Counted from the stretch's first letter, positions 32,180 through 44,674 are shown. The stretch: DNA of 64,000 nucleotides from Gari tellinella (GCA_922989275.2 OV277869.1:40036189-40100188), one strand, 5' to 3'. The notes: generated by a model not told the origin, from the sequence alone. Translations and numbers: made by a program.

Positions 32180-32429
32180 TACAGTGGAGAAATCGTTATT
32201 ATTTCCCAATAAATGCGTTTACGCTAAAACTATTATTTCTATTGCAAACAGTTTGGAGCCAGATCAGACGCCGGGTTACCCGGCGTCTGATCAGGCTCCA
32301 AACTGTTTGCCACCAAGATAAACATGAATTATCAGAATTGTCCAAAAGCTGCACTTTTCTTCGTTTTAGTGTTTTGCGTTTGCGTTTCGTTTCGTTAAAA
32401 CAGGAAAGAATAACGCATTCTCCACTGTA
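32180..32429. repeat. MITE A, best preserved copy (spacer)
   Basis: TACAGTGGAGAAATCGTTAT and AACGCATTCTCCACTGTA are the inverted ends. ATAAATGCGTTTACG and GCGTTTGCGTTTCG are subterminal blocks, and GCAAACAGTTTGGAGCC...GGCTCCAAACTGTTTGC with GATCAGACGCCGG / CCGGCGTCTGATC form the central stem. It is about 250 bp with TA at both ends. This copy serves as the reference for family A. Confidence 0.85.
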
Positions 32430-32554
32430 CATGTAAAACCAAATTTGGCCAAAAACAGTTTTGGAGAATGAGTGTCTGGTGCCCTTTTCAACACGCATAC
32501 TTTAGATTAGGAAAATGATTTATGTTTGAACAAATATTCAAAGAAACCTGATAA

Positions 32555-32645
32555 TGAATCGGTCGGGATTCGAACCCGTCCGGAGACGACAAAACAATGT
32601 ATGCGATAAAACTTTAACCCTATAACTCTGAATGACGTCATAAGG
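32555..32645 (-). repeat. tRNA-like sequence in the spacer
   Basis: On the minus strand, TTATAGGGTTAAAGTTTTATC (poor A-box) precedes ACGGGTTCGAATCCCGACC (good B-box and T-arm). An acceptor stem is not convincing. Confidence 0.35.
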
Positions 32646-32650
32646 CGTGT

Positions 32651-32718
32651 CTGCAAACAGCTGTGATTCTGGTCAGACGCCGCAATACGTGGCGTCTGGT
32701 CAGGATCAACACTGTTTG
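32651..32718. repeat. Core hairpin, isolated copy in the spacer
   Basis: CAAACAGCTGTGATTCTGGT / TCAGGATCAACACTGTTTG around CAGACGCCGCAATACGTGGCGTCTG-type stem. Confidence 0.7.
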
Positions 32719-33283
32719 CCACTTGTTTTGAAATAACGTCACTGTACTGCCTTAAATCTAACTTTAAAACGATATTGCGGAAACCGATATTGAAGCAGAC
32801 GACAATATAGCAGTGAAGGGGTAAATCTCACAATAAATTTGACTATGAAAGGTTAAATCAACTCTTTAGCCCATTCGACAACCTAGTAATTCTTATCTAA
32901 CGGTCTATTTTATCATATTAGAATTGTTTGTAGCGAATTTTAAAACAAAGATGCGAATTTTAAAACAAAGATCTGTTCCGTTCATTGATGGAGTAGAAAC
33001 GGGAACGGAAGCTAAAACTCAGATTCTGTGATTTTTCTTGAGGGTGGCTAGACTAATCCTATTGTTTATAGTATGATGATTTACACAATAATAACCCCTA
33101 TTTGCTTTTACTTGAATATTTTCTCTTTCATTGCGAGTACAACATTCGGGAGTTGGCCTGTTTAATCGCAGCTATGTTAATATTTGATGAACAAATGCAA
33201 GATGAGTAGATGGTCGTTATGGCATCCATGAACCGGTAAGGGAACTGTAACACAACTATTAGCATTTTATTTTCCAAAAGTAT

Positions 33284-33518
33284 TACCAGTGAGAAGATAC
33301 AATTCTCTCCCGTTTAAACACAAACGAAACAATTTGTAGATTTTAAAAAAAATGTATTACCACAAATAACTTTAATTTTAGTGGTAAACAGTTCGAGCCT
33401 TATTATAAGCCGGTTTACCCGACGTCTGATCTGGCTCCAGACTGTTTGTAATGTATAAACATGTAATAGCCTTGGAATAAACGCGTTTGTTGGGGACAAT
33501 TTCGTTTCTTTCACAGTA
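33284..33518. repeat. MITE A, diverged copy (spacer)
   Basis: ACCAGTGAGAAGATAC and CGTTTCTTTCACAGTA are the ends; core CAGTTCGAGCC...GACGTCTGATCTGGCTCCAG. Confidence 0.6.
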
Positions 33519-33576
33519 GAACCGTCCCTGATCAGATAAAAAACGTCAAAGTATCTAAGTGTTCCGCCTAAATCAA

Positions 33577-33763
33577 TACAGTCGAACTTCGATATCTCGA
33601 AGTCGGTTTTGTCGAAAATACCCGTATTTCAAAGTCAAAACGTGGCTAAGCCACGTTTTAACTTTGTAATATGAGTATCTTCGACTTAACCGAGCATGAA
33701 ATAATGCAATTCACATCGGATAGTTCGATTTAAACAAGTTCGAGATATCGAAGTTCGACTGTA
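33577..33763. mobile_element. Pogo/Tigger-type MITE, 187 bp
   Basis: TACAGTCGAACTTCGATATC and GATATCGAAGTTCGACTGTA are exact inverted ends, with a further AAAACGTGGCTAAGCCACGTTTT hairpin inside. The CAGTCGAACTTCGATAT-CTCGAA terminus with TA flanks is characteristic of pogo/Tigger relatives. Confidence 0.8.
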
Positions 33764-34319
33764 TATTATTTGAGATGTCTTGTTAGGATTTTCTTATCTG
33801 TTCGCATTTTGACAAAAGCTTTCTAACTCGGAGTGGATCTTATGCATAATTGAAATCAACGCATAAACATAGATGGAATATATAATTTGTTCTAAAAGGT
33901 CATAGTTTAATATGCTATTGGTATTCTATTGAATTCAGCATAAATGAACGGTACTGCGGAGGAAGAATTTATCATTTCCTAATAAATACGTATATGGTAA
34001 TAATAACTGTTTGGAGCCAGGGTGTTCACTTTTTAGTCTGATACTATGTTGCTGTTTTCAACAGTTTATTGCATTACGTTTACGTTTAAGTTTTTGTATA
34101 ATTATGTGACAGGTCGTTACTCGTTCCTACTCAAATGCAAATACATATAAATATAAAACAATGCAATTTTATATAGCGAATTACATGTTTTTGCAATTGT
34201 AGACAGTTTATTTTAAGCATATTTTAGCAAACAGTTTGGAGCCTTATCAGATGCCTAGTTACTCGGTTTTGAAAGTAAAAGAGAGACCGAGTAGCTTTGA
34301 GTCTGATCCGGATGCAACA

Positions 34320-34681
34320 TACAGTGTTCCCTCTCTACAACGGCCCTCCCAACAACGATTCCCTCCTTACAACGACCATTGTCACAGTTCCCTAACAGGA
34401 CAATTATGTCTAACGCTTTGACTGCTGTAATATCGTCTGCTTAAAGATGTCGTCTGCTGTTTTTCTCAAAATTACATATTCGACATTTTGACAGAAAAAT
34501 ACTTAATGACGAGTGACAAATAACTTGAATCCAGATCAGACGCCGCGTAACGCGGCGTCTGATCTGGATTCAAGCTGTTTGAAAATGTAAACCAATTTTC
34601 CTTCTCTCTAACGACTCCCTCCGTACAACGCACACAATCAGTGTCTCCCATTGGTTGTCGTTGTAGAGAGGGAGCGCTGTA
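34320..34681. repeat. MITE B, well preserved copy B5 (spacer)
   Basis: TACAGTGTTCCCTCTCTACA and TTGTAGAGAGGGAGCGCTGTA are the inverted ends. CCTCCCAACAACGA and TCCGTACAACGC are subterminal; the core is a perfect GAATCCAGATCAGACGCCGC / GCGGCGTCTGATCTGGATTC stem. About 362 bp. Confidence 0.85.
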
Positions 34682-36247
34682 TTCGCAATGGACATACTTG
34701 TTTATGTTATGACCGAAAGGTCATCAGGAGATGTCTTTAACGTAAACACCGATGAAAACTTGCTGTCACGAAAACATACAAGGGTAACACTTGGTCTAGA
34801 TTTCTAAAACTGTAATCAAGGAAATGAGTATATGAAAGGCTCCATTCGCGGCTGAAACAATACCAAATTGAACAACACACGGCCCTATTATTGCTCGACA
34901 CATACATTTATATATGTGCATAATGCCGTTGCTTAACCTTACACAGAACGTATTTCAGTTTAACCAAGGCAGTATTAAATTTCATAAAACGTTCTGGCAG
35001 ATCTTTCTGCATCTCACTAGATTTAACATCCAGGATAGCGAGTATTCTGCTTTAATTACATAAAGTGACAACTGACAATAAGGCTACAGTTACAAGTGTA
35101 GATCTATCGAGGAAAACTTATTATTTTTCACTCAGCGTGACTGTCGATCGATTTGTAGAAATCTATCAATATTGATTTTACTTACACGTTGTATGAGACG
35201 AGGTGGTTTGTTGGAACACACATGGATAGTCTCAATATGATATTGAAGGAACAATCAGATATTCTTTAAATTTGTTTCCCAATACAAATAGCATCAGGCT
35301 GCTGTTAAAAATATAGCCGCTCTACACATGGCCCTCCTGATTTTGGACAGTGCAGTTTTAAAGGATGGATAAGCGGGACTCCCAGACGTGATTATAACAT
35401 AAAATATTGTAATCTGAATGTGAAATGTTTCGACTTTTACATCATGATTTGGAATAAATTGTTTATTTTGTTGAAAAGAAGTTTAAAACACAAATTAAAC
35501 AGCGAAACTCCCTCCTTGTATTACCCAGAAGACAGTATAACCGTCTATATTAATGACGACATCAAGTAAATTCTGACGTATCATAATGTTACTTCAGTAA
35601 GATTTTGGTTTTTGGGTGCACGATGGGTAATTTGTGTTATGTTATGTAAATACCGAAATTGGTGAAAAAAGTTATTTTTAAAACGTTTAAACCGTATGAA
35701 CTTTGAAGTATAATAAATTCGGTATACCGTTTCTATCCAGGGTACATGAGGATTGATTCTCGGCTGAGAAAAATCATGTTACCGGAGCCGTTCGGGTAAC
35801 ATGATTTTCCTAAGCGGAGAATAGATATTCACGTATCTTGGAAAGAAATTGTATACAAAACTAATAATGTTATGAGCATTTGATGAGCAACATGTTGTTA
35901 TATTCAATTAGTTAAGTAAATCATAATGCTGAAATTACACCACTTTAATATTCTATTGATCACATCAACAACAAATTACACACAATTCTGATCAATCTTG
36001 CTTTTTGCCTCAACTGTTAGGAAACCGATTCGTAACTTTTTGGATCTGGCCTGTTCAGTGTCTGTACTGTTTGCCAGTTTGCACTTTATTGCAAAAATAC
36101 ACTAAATAGCAAAGAACTGGACTATACTTATATGTAGACTTATTCCGTCTGGTGTTTAAGGGGTTAGTGAAGTAACCAATGTGTACATAGCGCCCCCCTA
36201 ACTAAGACACTGCGAACAGTGCATACTAAGATCTTCTTTCGTTCGCT

Positions 36248-36620
36248 CTACACGGTCAGTCCGGCTGCAGAGATAAACTGTGTTGTCCTTCTCAGGTCCT
36301 CCTCGTCGCCATAAAATTTCTGTTGAAGTGGGGTTCCTGACGGCCATATCGCTGCCCTCTGCTGTTCATGTCTTTTGTACCTCTGCAGAACATGCTCTGT
36401 TGCCTCGCCTTCTTCACCACATGGACAGGCAGGTGATGCAGCCAGTTTGAACTTTTTGAACATGTGTTCGATCAGTCTGTTTTGTCCTGACCTGAGTTTA
36501 ATCATCACAACTTGTTCAGACCTGCTGAGAAGGTGATGATCATCTTTCTCTTGTCTTGCCTTGCACTGTGCCTTGATGCTTGCTACCTATACTTAGATAA
36601 GACGCCACCTAAAAAGGCGC
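36248..36620 (-). pseudogene. C-terminal fragment of a LINE ORF2 (right arm)
   Basis: MIKLRSGQNRLIEHMFKKFK then AASPACPCGEEGEATEHVLQ and RRTTQFISAAGLTV: 86 residues open to a natural stop at the usual end of this family. It is more complete than the left copy, retaining the SPACPC stretch and the RRTTQFIS end, but the conserved Cys after HVLQR is Tyr and GHNRL is GQNRL. Confidence 0.7.
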
Positions 36621-36741
36621 CAGCTATTAGTCTAGTTCCCTGTTTGCTGACCGTATTTGCTACAAAAAGTGAAATGAAATTCATAAATAGACCAGGAACC
36701 CCTTAACCCGTTCACTCTCAATGACGCCATAAAGCACGTTT

Positions 36742-36797
36742 GCAAACAGTTTGGGTCCTGATCAGACGGCGTCTGATCAGGACCCAAACTGTTTGAT
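36742..36797. repeat. Compact core hairpin (right arm)
   Basis: CAAACAGTTTGGGTCCTGAT / ATCAGGACCCAAACTGTTTG around CAGACGGCGTCTG; essentially perfect, slightly better than its left partner at 27,694-27,750. Confidence 0.85.
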
Positions 36798-37417
36798 ACT
36801 CTTTACGATATGAATCAAGTCATACAACCTTGCATCTAACTTTGAAACGTGTCTTATAGACAACAATACATAAGCAGAAGACAATAAAGCAGGAAGAGGT
36901 AAACATCTCACGAATAATTTGATCATTAAATGGTTAAATAAAAAAGGACCTATCAAATACACAAGCATACATGTAGAAGAATCAACTCGACATAAATGCG
37001 TTAATAGTGTCTTTTCTTGCCAACACATGCATTGGGATATTGACATCGTCTGTCATTCCATTGATCACCAAGTAACTAAACACATTATTCACCTCCACTT
37101 GGTTGACCCGGTTTAAAATTCACGTATTCTACTTTCCTACCTGTTGTCCACTGCCATGGGGTTATGCTGTGGATATTTTCAAGCCCAATCCAGGAAATGA
37201 GATGTTCTGTAAGTTCATCAGCAGCAAGTGCAGAGACAAACATGTTCTCATATGCATCAATTATATCTGTAAGATTAGCTCCAAGCGTCCAACAGTATGC
37301 CTGACTGTCACCCCATGTTCTCCGTAGGCTTCCAATATGGTAACAATAACCGTGAAACAGGGACCAGGACTCAGGACAGGGGTCTGAAGTATATTTTAGA
37401 AAAATGTGCTGAATTGT

Positions 37418-37502
37418 TTCGGCGTTTAAGCAAAATAAACGGCAGAAAATGATCGGCAAATTAGCCGATCATTTTCTGTCGTTATTTTGCTTAAACGCCG
37501 AA
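37418..37502. repeat. Near-perfect palindrome beside the exon 3 acceptor (right arm)
   Basis: Same stem as 26,985-27,070 (TTCGGCGTTTAAGCAAAATA / TATTTTGCTTAAACGCCGAA; GATCGGC / GCCGATC). The arms differ by a few loop-proximal bases. Confidence 0.9.
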
Positions 37503-37610
37503 AAAATAAGTTCATTTCTTATATTAACATTATATTTGCTATAATTTCTACTATTGAATGAACATTGTATTAGTATGTATATATGTTTTATCCATATAAG
37601 AGGTTGTTAA

Positions 37611-38528
37611 GGGGGTAGGTGCACCTTTGGAAAGTAATTACCAAATTCTTCAAACTTTGCATACAGACAGTAAAATTAGTTTCTATGACAAAACTGGTGA
37701 AAAAAGTGGGGGTACCGGACCTTTCTTTTTCACAATTTGAGATTTTTCAGGGCTACCCCCCTAAAATTGAAACTTCACAAAAACTCCTACTTTTTTGTAC
37801 TACGGTTTTTCAATCTTTATTTAAACAAACTATTTGTACCAAAAGTATCCTAATTTATATTACCATAGTAAGAATAAACTCTGAAAATAATGTTTTGTCA
37901 AGATTCAAAATAAAAATGTTTGATTTCACCGAAAAGGAGTAAAATTTACCCCACCCACTTTTTTATAATAGGAGAATAAGGCACAGTGAAAATTGCCCTA
38001 CAAATTGAAGCAAACTAATTACCAAATTTTTTATTTGTTGATTTTAGCCTTCCAAACATAAAGTTTTAGTGAAATAGCAAATAAAAACACAGGGTCCCGG
38101 ATCTTTTAAAAAAGATATAGATCGTTTTATTGAAAAAATCCATTTTTTCTCATTTTTTCACTTTTTGGTGTATTTTTACCAAAAATCTTTTTTTTCAAAA
38201 AAATATCATTTGATCTTTTGAATTATCTATAATTTATACTAAAACTGTACTTCCATGAACATTTCATGCTTATATTCTGAGAAATTGAAATGAAATCGGA
38301 TGTAACAAAATGCAACCTACCTATGAAAACTGTGTATGTTGTAAACTACGAATAGGACATAAAACTTAAAAAGTCCCTTCCGGAACGAAAAATCTAATTT
38401 TTTCCCGGGAAAATAGTATTTTATGACTGTTTGCATTCACCAAAAATGAGTTCTTAACATTTTTCGGAAAATGAGTTCGTAAAATTTTTCGGAAATTTCA
38501 TAATGCTCAAAAAGACAGGCCGACATCC
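37611..38528. mobile_element. 918-bp TTAA-flanked element, right arm only
   Basis: The element is bracketed by TTAA at 37,607-37,610 and 38,529-38,532; the left arm has one TTAA at 26,877-26,880 with otherwise continuous flanks. It starts GGGGGTAGGTGCACC and ends CCGACATCC, so its termini are only weakly inverted. The TTAA duplication is the hallmark of piggyBac-type insertion. A 107-residue plus-strand frame (37,619-37,942) has no recognised domain, so the element looks non-autonomous. The CCCACCCACTTTTT text near 37,950 resembles 63,232-63,247. Confidence 0.75.
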
Positions 38529-38777
38529 TTAAGACGAATTATGGGTACCCTGAAAGGAACATCCATAACTGTATTACTGAAGTAACGCAACAAATTGATT
38601 CGTGGAGAGCAGATCTATAGGCGCCGCCTCCTATGCAAAAGGCATCCACAAGCCCACAAAACACTTAAATGTTCTTGAACTAACCAAGCTATCATTTAAC
38701 GAAATTAGAATGTTCTTGATATTTATAGAAACGACGATCTTCTTTAACGTTTAAAAAAAATGAACCAACGTGGTATG

Positions 38778-39134
38778 TACAGTATTTAATCTCTACAACA
38801 ACACTGGTAGTAGACAAAGATTGTGGCGGTTGTTCGGTAGGAGTTGTTATATGGAGGGAAACTTTATTACATTTACTGACAGTTTAAATCCAGATCAGAC
38901 AACGCATTACGCGGCGCATGATCTTGATTCATTCTGTTTGTCACTCGCCATTATGTAATGTCTCTCAAAATGTAACAACTGTAACTTTGAGAAAAACAGC
39001 AAACGACTATTTTAGCAGACGATATTGCAGCAGTGAAAAGGTTTGACAAAGTTGTATTGTTAGGGGATAGCGACATGCGTTGTTGTATGGGTGAATTGTT
39101 GTTGAAAGGGCCGTTATTAGAAAGGAGCACTGTA
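38778..39134. repeat. MITE B, copy B4 (right arm)
   Basis: Mirror of 26,275-26,632; ends TACAGTATTTAATC and GAAAGGAGCACTGTA. Confidence 0.75.
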
Positions 39135-41189
39135 CATGGCGCTTTGCACAAAATCGCGTTTATATGGAAATACTCTTCTCCACTATAACGTTGCTACCTT
39201 TTTTTTTATAAAGATGGATGAGTTAAGTTCAAATAAATATTTTCCATACCTACGATACGGTGATACAAATCTTTACTCGCCGTAGTTTTAACACTGCTGT
39301 ATGGAAAGTCCAATGGGTTTTCTGTTGTTCATTTCGCACGTGCCATTGCTCGGAGTAAAGTTCACTGACTTACAAACATCATCCTTAAGACACTGTATGC
39401 AGCATTCTGTCGATGATCTATGAGTGAACAATGTGATGATGCAAACGGGAAGAACATATCGTTTTGAATTAAAACGAATCAGAATCGAAACGCATCGCAG
39501 TCAAACACATTGTAAACAGGGTGTATGAAATTAATTGATGTATTTGTTGGTTTTTGTCTAAGTAGGAGCAAATTCAGACGCCGAAACAAATAATCCACTA
39601 ACCTGCTTATAACTGTTGTGTAGGTATGGTAAAAAAAAAGAATGCTCTTCTTTCGCGAACAACCCTCTTAAGGAGGGCGTACAGTTTGACACTATTCCAA
39701 GGCAAATTAGAATGAAGGCATGTAGACATTTTGTCCTCACCGCCATCTTTCAGGTGTGTCATTATTTATCGAGAACTAAAAGCCACTACTTTTCATATTA
39801 AGAAATTGATCATTGTCTTTTCGAATCATGCTCGTTTTATATGTGTTCGTATCTTTTGACATTTGATCTTCCTTTTAAAGGCATGAATTATTCAGAGAAT
39901 GATAACTACTGACTGAACAATACATTTTGCTGATAATTGCCTTGGTGTTAACCAGTAACTGATATGCCGTCATAAATTCAAACAATTCGCCCTATAAGAG
40001 CCATAAGGGCTCATCTTCATATTTGGTCAAAAATGACATTTCCGTAAATTCCGATTGGTAATATCAGGGTGTATCATCTGTAAAAATATCTAACATCAGT
40101 TTGCATATTTAAGTAGGTAAATATGACAAAGTCATAAGGGCCCATCTCCAAAACTGTAGCATTTATGGAGCCAGAAGGGCTCATATGCTCTATCATCTGG
40201 GCCATAAGGGCTCATCTGCAGCTTTCACTGCAGTTCAGCCCCTACTAATAGGCTGATTAATGTTGTCTGACACCTGATTCCTGCTGAATGTGTAAATATA
40301 CAGGGTTTGTATCAGTACAAGTTAGTTAAAATCATAAATGCTAGCTGAAACAAAGGAATATGGTCATCTGTTGTTTTGCAGATGAGCCCTTATGGCTTTA
40401 ACCAGATTTTATATTATTACATGTACTCTTTCACTGTAATATTTAACACAACAACAGAAGAATGCATTGACAGAAAAGTAAGCATGTATTATGGACTAAT
40501 GTTTTGATTAGATTAAATTTGTCAAGGTATTTAATTTTTATAACTTTATTGTTAGATGAGCCCTTATGGCTCTGCAAAATTTCTGTACAAATTATTGTGA
40601 TCATCCCTCATCATCATTGCATCATCTCATCATTCATCCGCGCTATATAACATATTCAGTGTCGCCGTGCCGTAAAACCAATCGCATCCATCCATCCAGA
40701 AAATAGATGGGTTCCTCAGAACACGTGTGTCACCTGCCAGCAAGCATTAGTCTAACACTCGCTTTCCATAAAAGAAATTTCATTTCAAAATCTTCAGTGA
40801 AATAGCAGTTTTTAGTCAACATGAAAAGAAAACGTTGAAAAAAAGGAGAATATGAGAATGTATGACCCTTTGTAATACACTTCCACTTGTCATTAAGTTT
40901 CATCTTAAAAGCTTCAATAAAACAGGAGTTATGAAGCGTGACGCAAAAACAGACAGACAGACAGATGAACAGACAGACGTCTGAAAAGTGATCCATTTAG
41001 TGTCAGCTCTGTCTACAGCAGGTGACACAAAAATTACTAATTCAACATGTTACAGCAAGTAACAACACAGGAGATTATCAGGTTCTATTCGAACATCGAA
41101 GACAAACAAGTCGGTAAAAGATCAGCAATCGGTGTTTTACACCCCTTGCTCAAGTGTCAGCAAGGTATACTATAAAAGAAAACTAATTT

Positions 41190-41735
41190 GTTTTTAATTT
41201 GACAGTGTTTTCACTTTGTTACAAGAAAGGTACTTGCTACCTATGGGATGAGAGACATTGGCAGGGAGGTTCATCCGAAATTGGGCCATGCTTGATAACG
41301 GACATCAATGGTCTCCAGCCTATCATAAAGCATGTTATGTTATATTCAGAGTGTTGTTCGTAGGACAGAACAGGAACCAGTATCTAACTGCTGGATTGCT
41401 GCACACAGTTATGGCTAGTGCATCAATTGAGAACATACAGCTAAAGTTCTTGGAGTCTGGTCACACCCAAATGGGGTGTGACTCCTTCCACTCGACACTA
41501 GAACACGCAAAAAAGGGAACTTCCATTTTCCATCCTGATCAGTTTGAAATTGTTGTCCAAATTGCTCCCAGGAATAAACCATAATAATTTGGTTGTGTCA
41601 ATGCATTATGAACATTTCTTGAATCTGAAGGAGTATACAAAGCAGGCACTGAAAGGCTTCAAAATTGATACATAAGGGAACAGAGTGACCTGCTTACAAG
41701 TCAAAGTACTAAAAGTTAAAATACCCTCCAAATGA
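41190..41735 (+). pseudogene. Decayed DDE-type transposase of element C (right arm)
   Basis: Same order of motifs as the left copy: GTCYLWDERHWQGGSSEIG, GQNRNQYLTAGLLHTVMA, LESGHTQMGCDSFHSTLEHA (Ile to Leu just before the conserved Glu), then IDT followed by an extra TAA at 41,673-41,675 where the left copy has GAA. Frameshifts are shared with the left arm, so inactivation predates the duplication. Confidence 0.6.
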
Positions 41736-42292
41736 AATATTAGTAAAAGAAAGTTTTCACGAGGAAAACCTTCGAATACTTAATGACAGCAACGTGACTA
41801 AAGGAAGGTCTCAAACCACTGCCTTCAAAATATCGGTACTTCGGTCTCGAACCACTGCCTTCAAAATATCAGGATTCCTTACGAGTTTTGGATGAAAAGA
41901 AAAATTATATTGTTTCTATGTGTAACAGCCTTATTATTTCTTCTTTGTATAGACCTTTTTGTGATGATCTAAGGGCAAGTAGGGTGATTAAGAACCGTCT
42001 TCAAGAGCCAGACATTTGGAAGAAAATGAAGATAGTGCCGTTTTTTAGTGAGTAACTTGAGGACCTTTGAAGGACAGTTACATATGCACTATGAATCGGC
42101 TAGGACATATTTAATATTTCTCATGTAATAACAAACAAATTAAGACTAAGTTAAAAATGTTTCAACTGTAAATTCCACTTGAGCCCTTATGGCTCTGGAG
42201 TTTTGACATGGAATTAGAAAAACTTTTTTGAGCCATAAGGGCTCATCTACAGAAATTGCCATTTAAGGCAATAAACAACCAGATTTCCTATA

Positions 42293-43232
42293 TACGATGG
42301 TAGTTCAAAACATGTTGATACTGGATCAATATCTTCAGTATTATAAGTGCAAAATACATGTGTGATATATCATGTTAAAGATCCATTCGTTGCCGACACG
42401 TTGATATCATGCACGATAAGATAGCATTACTCGATTAGACCCAATATAAACCTAAATGAGCCCTCCTCGAGGACACTTGACCTTTTTTGTGTATATTTTA
42501 GTTAATTATCTAAACACAATTTGATACTATAATTATCATTACGGCTTTATTAGTTTGAATAAGTTTATGATATTTTCTGTCAAATAAAATAAGACAATTA
42601 TGCAAACACTACACAGTTTTAAATGTTATTATTATATCAAATATCAGAACTAGAGCTAATTCTAAATACGTACTGAAAATACAATAAAAAATGATCTCCT
42701 GTTATGTATAAAAGTAGTTAGGGAAACTACAAACTCTTTTTTTCATTATTAAACCAGGCTATAGTTGAAGCCATTGAAAAATGGTTTCATGTTTTAAAAT
42801 CAAAATGTAGATATACTGATCTAGAACATTTTCATAGCGTTCGAAAAAACATGTCCACTTTTGTCATAAGCAAAATAAGAAATGTTGATTTTGAAAAAAT
42901 AAGATTTTATACAGTTTACCCTTTCAATAGAAATACAATTTTATTACATTTAGACAGAAACTGATATATTTCCCAAAAGAATCAGGAAATTGTACTCTTT
43001 AAGAAGTTATTACGTCAAAAAGTAATGTCTAAAAAGTGCTATGTTCCAGTGTCCTCGAGTAGGGGTTATTTAGGTTCATTTGGACACTCATCGAGTTATG
43101 TGATCTTATCGTGCATTATACCATCGTGTAGGCGAATGATTGCTCTTTCAAATGATATATCACACATACATTTTGCACTCATTATATTGAAGTTATTGAT
43201 CCAGTATCAAAACTATTTGAACACCCCTCGTA
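42293..43232. mobile_element. Mariner-type MITE nested in element C (right arm)
   Basis: Mirror of 22,159-23,098; begins TATACGATGG and ends AACACCCCTCGTA. Confidence 0.7.
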
Positions 43233-43389
43233 CATTTAAATTTTGTTGGCTATATGTGTTTGTAGAAATAAAGTTAACCGAATTCATAGAACGACTGATT
43301 TTATAATATGATTCAAAGTTTGTTTCTTCATTTTCTCGAAAACACAAAAAATGCAGATGAGCCCTTTCGGCTCTTATAGGGCGAATTGT

Positions 43390-44316
43390 CGTCTGCTTTT
43401 CAATCTCAATTCTCAGTTTTGGATATTTTGACTAATGAACTATTTTCAAATATTTATTGTACTCGGAGTAAAGAGGTGAAGGCGTTAAATTTAAAACATC
43501 ATTATGGACTTACTAGGGCTTTTATATCAATAGGACTCACAGAGATGCACGCAATTGTTATGTACATGTATGATACACATACATTGATGTTAGTTTAAAT
43601 ATTTATTATTTTTATGTATATTGAAATGACGTTGCTTCAGATCTGACAACGTGAAATTAACCCCTATCATGATTCAAGGATGTGAAAGAAAACGTACTTT
43701 TATAAGTATTATACATTTTGAATTGAACGTATATGTGTGCCAATATAAACATATAGTCATGTTATTGCACATTTTCACAATTTTACTCTTTGTGGTTCTC
43801 TGTCAATTGTTGTCATGTATATATGCTGTGAATATAAGTTTGTTTTGTGTAACGATTTATTTTCTGTTTCTGCTTAACTTGCATACATCTACACGTTCAA
43901 TGCTCTCCTTATCTTGAGGTAATAACGATTATTATCATTATCATTATTATTATTATATAGAGGATCTTACATGAGTGCTCATTCATTATCATTTTTAATA
44001 AACGAGTTGATGATACAATGACGTTACGCACGGTATTGATACCAATTGCCGTAACGTCAAAATCGACGGAATCGTCGCTTACCCTGTTTTTCGTCGCAAA
44101 ACGTACATATTACATAGGTAGATTAACTGAACCGAAAGAACATGACAATGTTTAAAATATAAATATTCACCGGATTAATCTATCTATCTATTACTGCTTT
44201 TCAAGTAAGAGAGACAGGGAGAAAGGAGGAAATCATATTATCAATCGATCTTTCCTCAACTGCTCTTTATGAAAGGACGAAACAATGAAAGAAAGAAACA
44301 AATAGAAAATAAAAAA
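43390..44316. other. No gene recognised
   Basis: Mirror of 21,070-22,001, including an ATTATCATTATTATTATTAT microsatellite near 43,935. Open frames at 43,386-43,917 have no domain. Confidence 0.4.
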
Positions 44317-44674
44317 TACAGTGCTCCCTCTCTACAACGACACACAATGGGAGACACATATTGTGTGTGTTGTTCGGAGGGAGGGGAAATTAAGACTTGG
44401 CTTACATTTGCAAAAAGCTTGAATCCAGATCAGACGCCGCGTAACACGGCGTCTCATCTGGATTCAAGCTGTTTATCACTCGTCAATATATGTATTCTAT
44501 CAAAATATCCGCTCATATGTAACGTTGAGAAAACCAGCAGACAACCAATTTAAGTAGACGACATTACAGCCATGAAATGGTTGGATATAAATGTCTTGTT
44601 TGGGGAACAGCTCAAGGGTCGTTGTAAGGAGGAAGTCGTTGTTAGGAGGGACATTGATGGGAGGGAACACTGTA
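44317..44674. repeat. MITE B, copy B3 (right arm)
   Basis: Ends TACAGTGCTCCCTCTCTACA and GGGAGGGAACACTGTA; core GAATCCAGATCAGACGCCGC...GGCGTCTCATCTGGATTC. Confidence 0.85.

Larger units (their letters stand above)
28895..35583. other. Unique spacer between the giant inverted arms
   Basis: After GAAGTAACATTA the two arms diverge (left TTCAAGTATTGAG; right, read inward, TGATACGTCAGAA), leaving 6.7 kb with no counterpart in the arms other than shared MITEs. No gene is recognised in it. It contains hairpins, MITE A and B copies, and a tRNA-like sequence, listed separately; the remainder is AT-rich DNA in which I see nothing. Confidence 0.8.
37001..39746 (-). pseudogene. PAN/apple-like + C-type lectin gene, inner unit, right arm (broken)
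   Basis: Exons on the minus strand: exon 1 39,603-39,746, exon 2 39,250-39,417, exon 3 37,001-37,383. It mirrors 25,665-27,486. It keeps the first CTLD Cys (DPCPESW), lost in the left copy, but shares the TAA that truncates the CTLD after QPSGGE. Exon 1 has a run of nine A on the plus strand where eight would keep the frame; the left copy has seven. Exon 2 has one extra A (AGAAAACCC versus AGAAACCC), a frameshift absent from the left. A 918-bp TTAA element and a MITE B lie in intron 2. Confidence 0.75.
39983..43389. mobile_element. Element C (right arm copy)
   Basis: Starts CAATTCGCCCTATAAGAGCC and ends GGCTCTTATAGGGCGAATTG. GAGCCATAAGGGCTC-type motifs occur near 40,000, 40,133, 40,169, 40,200, 40,383, 40,558, 42,181, 42,229 and 43,360. 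The element is collinear with 22,002-25,429. Confidence 0.7.

Noticed and set aside
37619..37942. 107-residue frame in the TTAA element as a transposase
   Set aside because: No DDE or zinc-binding motifs, too short, and absent from the other arm; kept only as part of the element.
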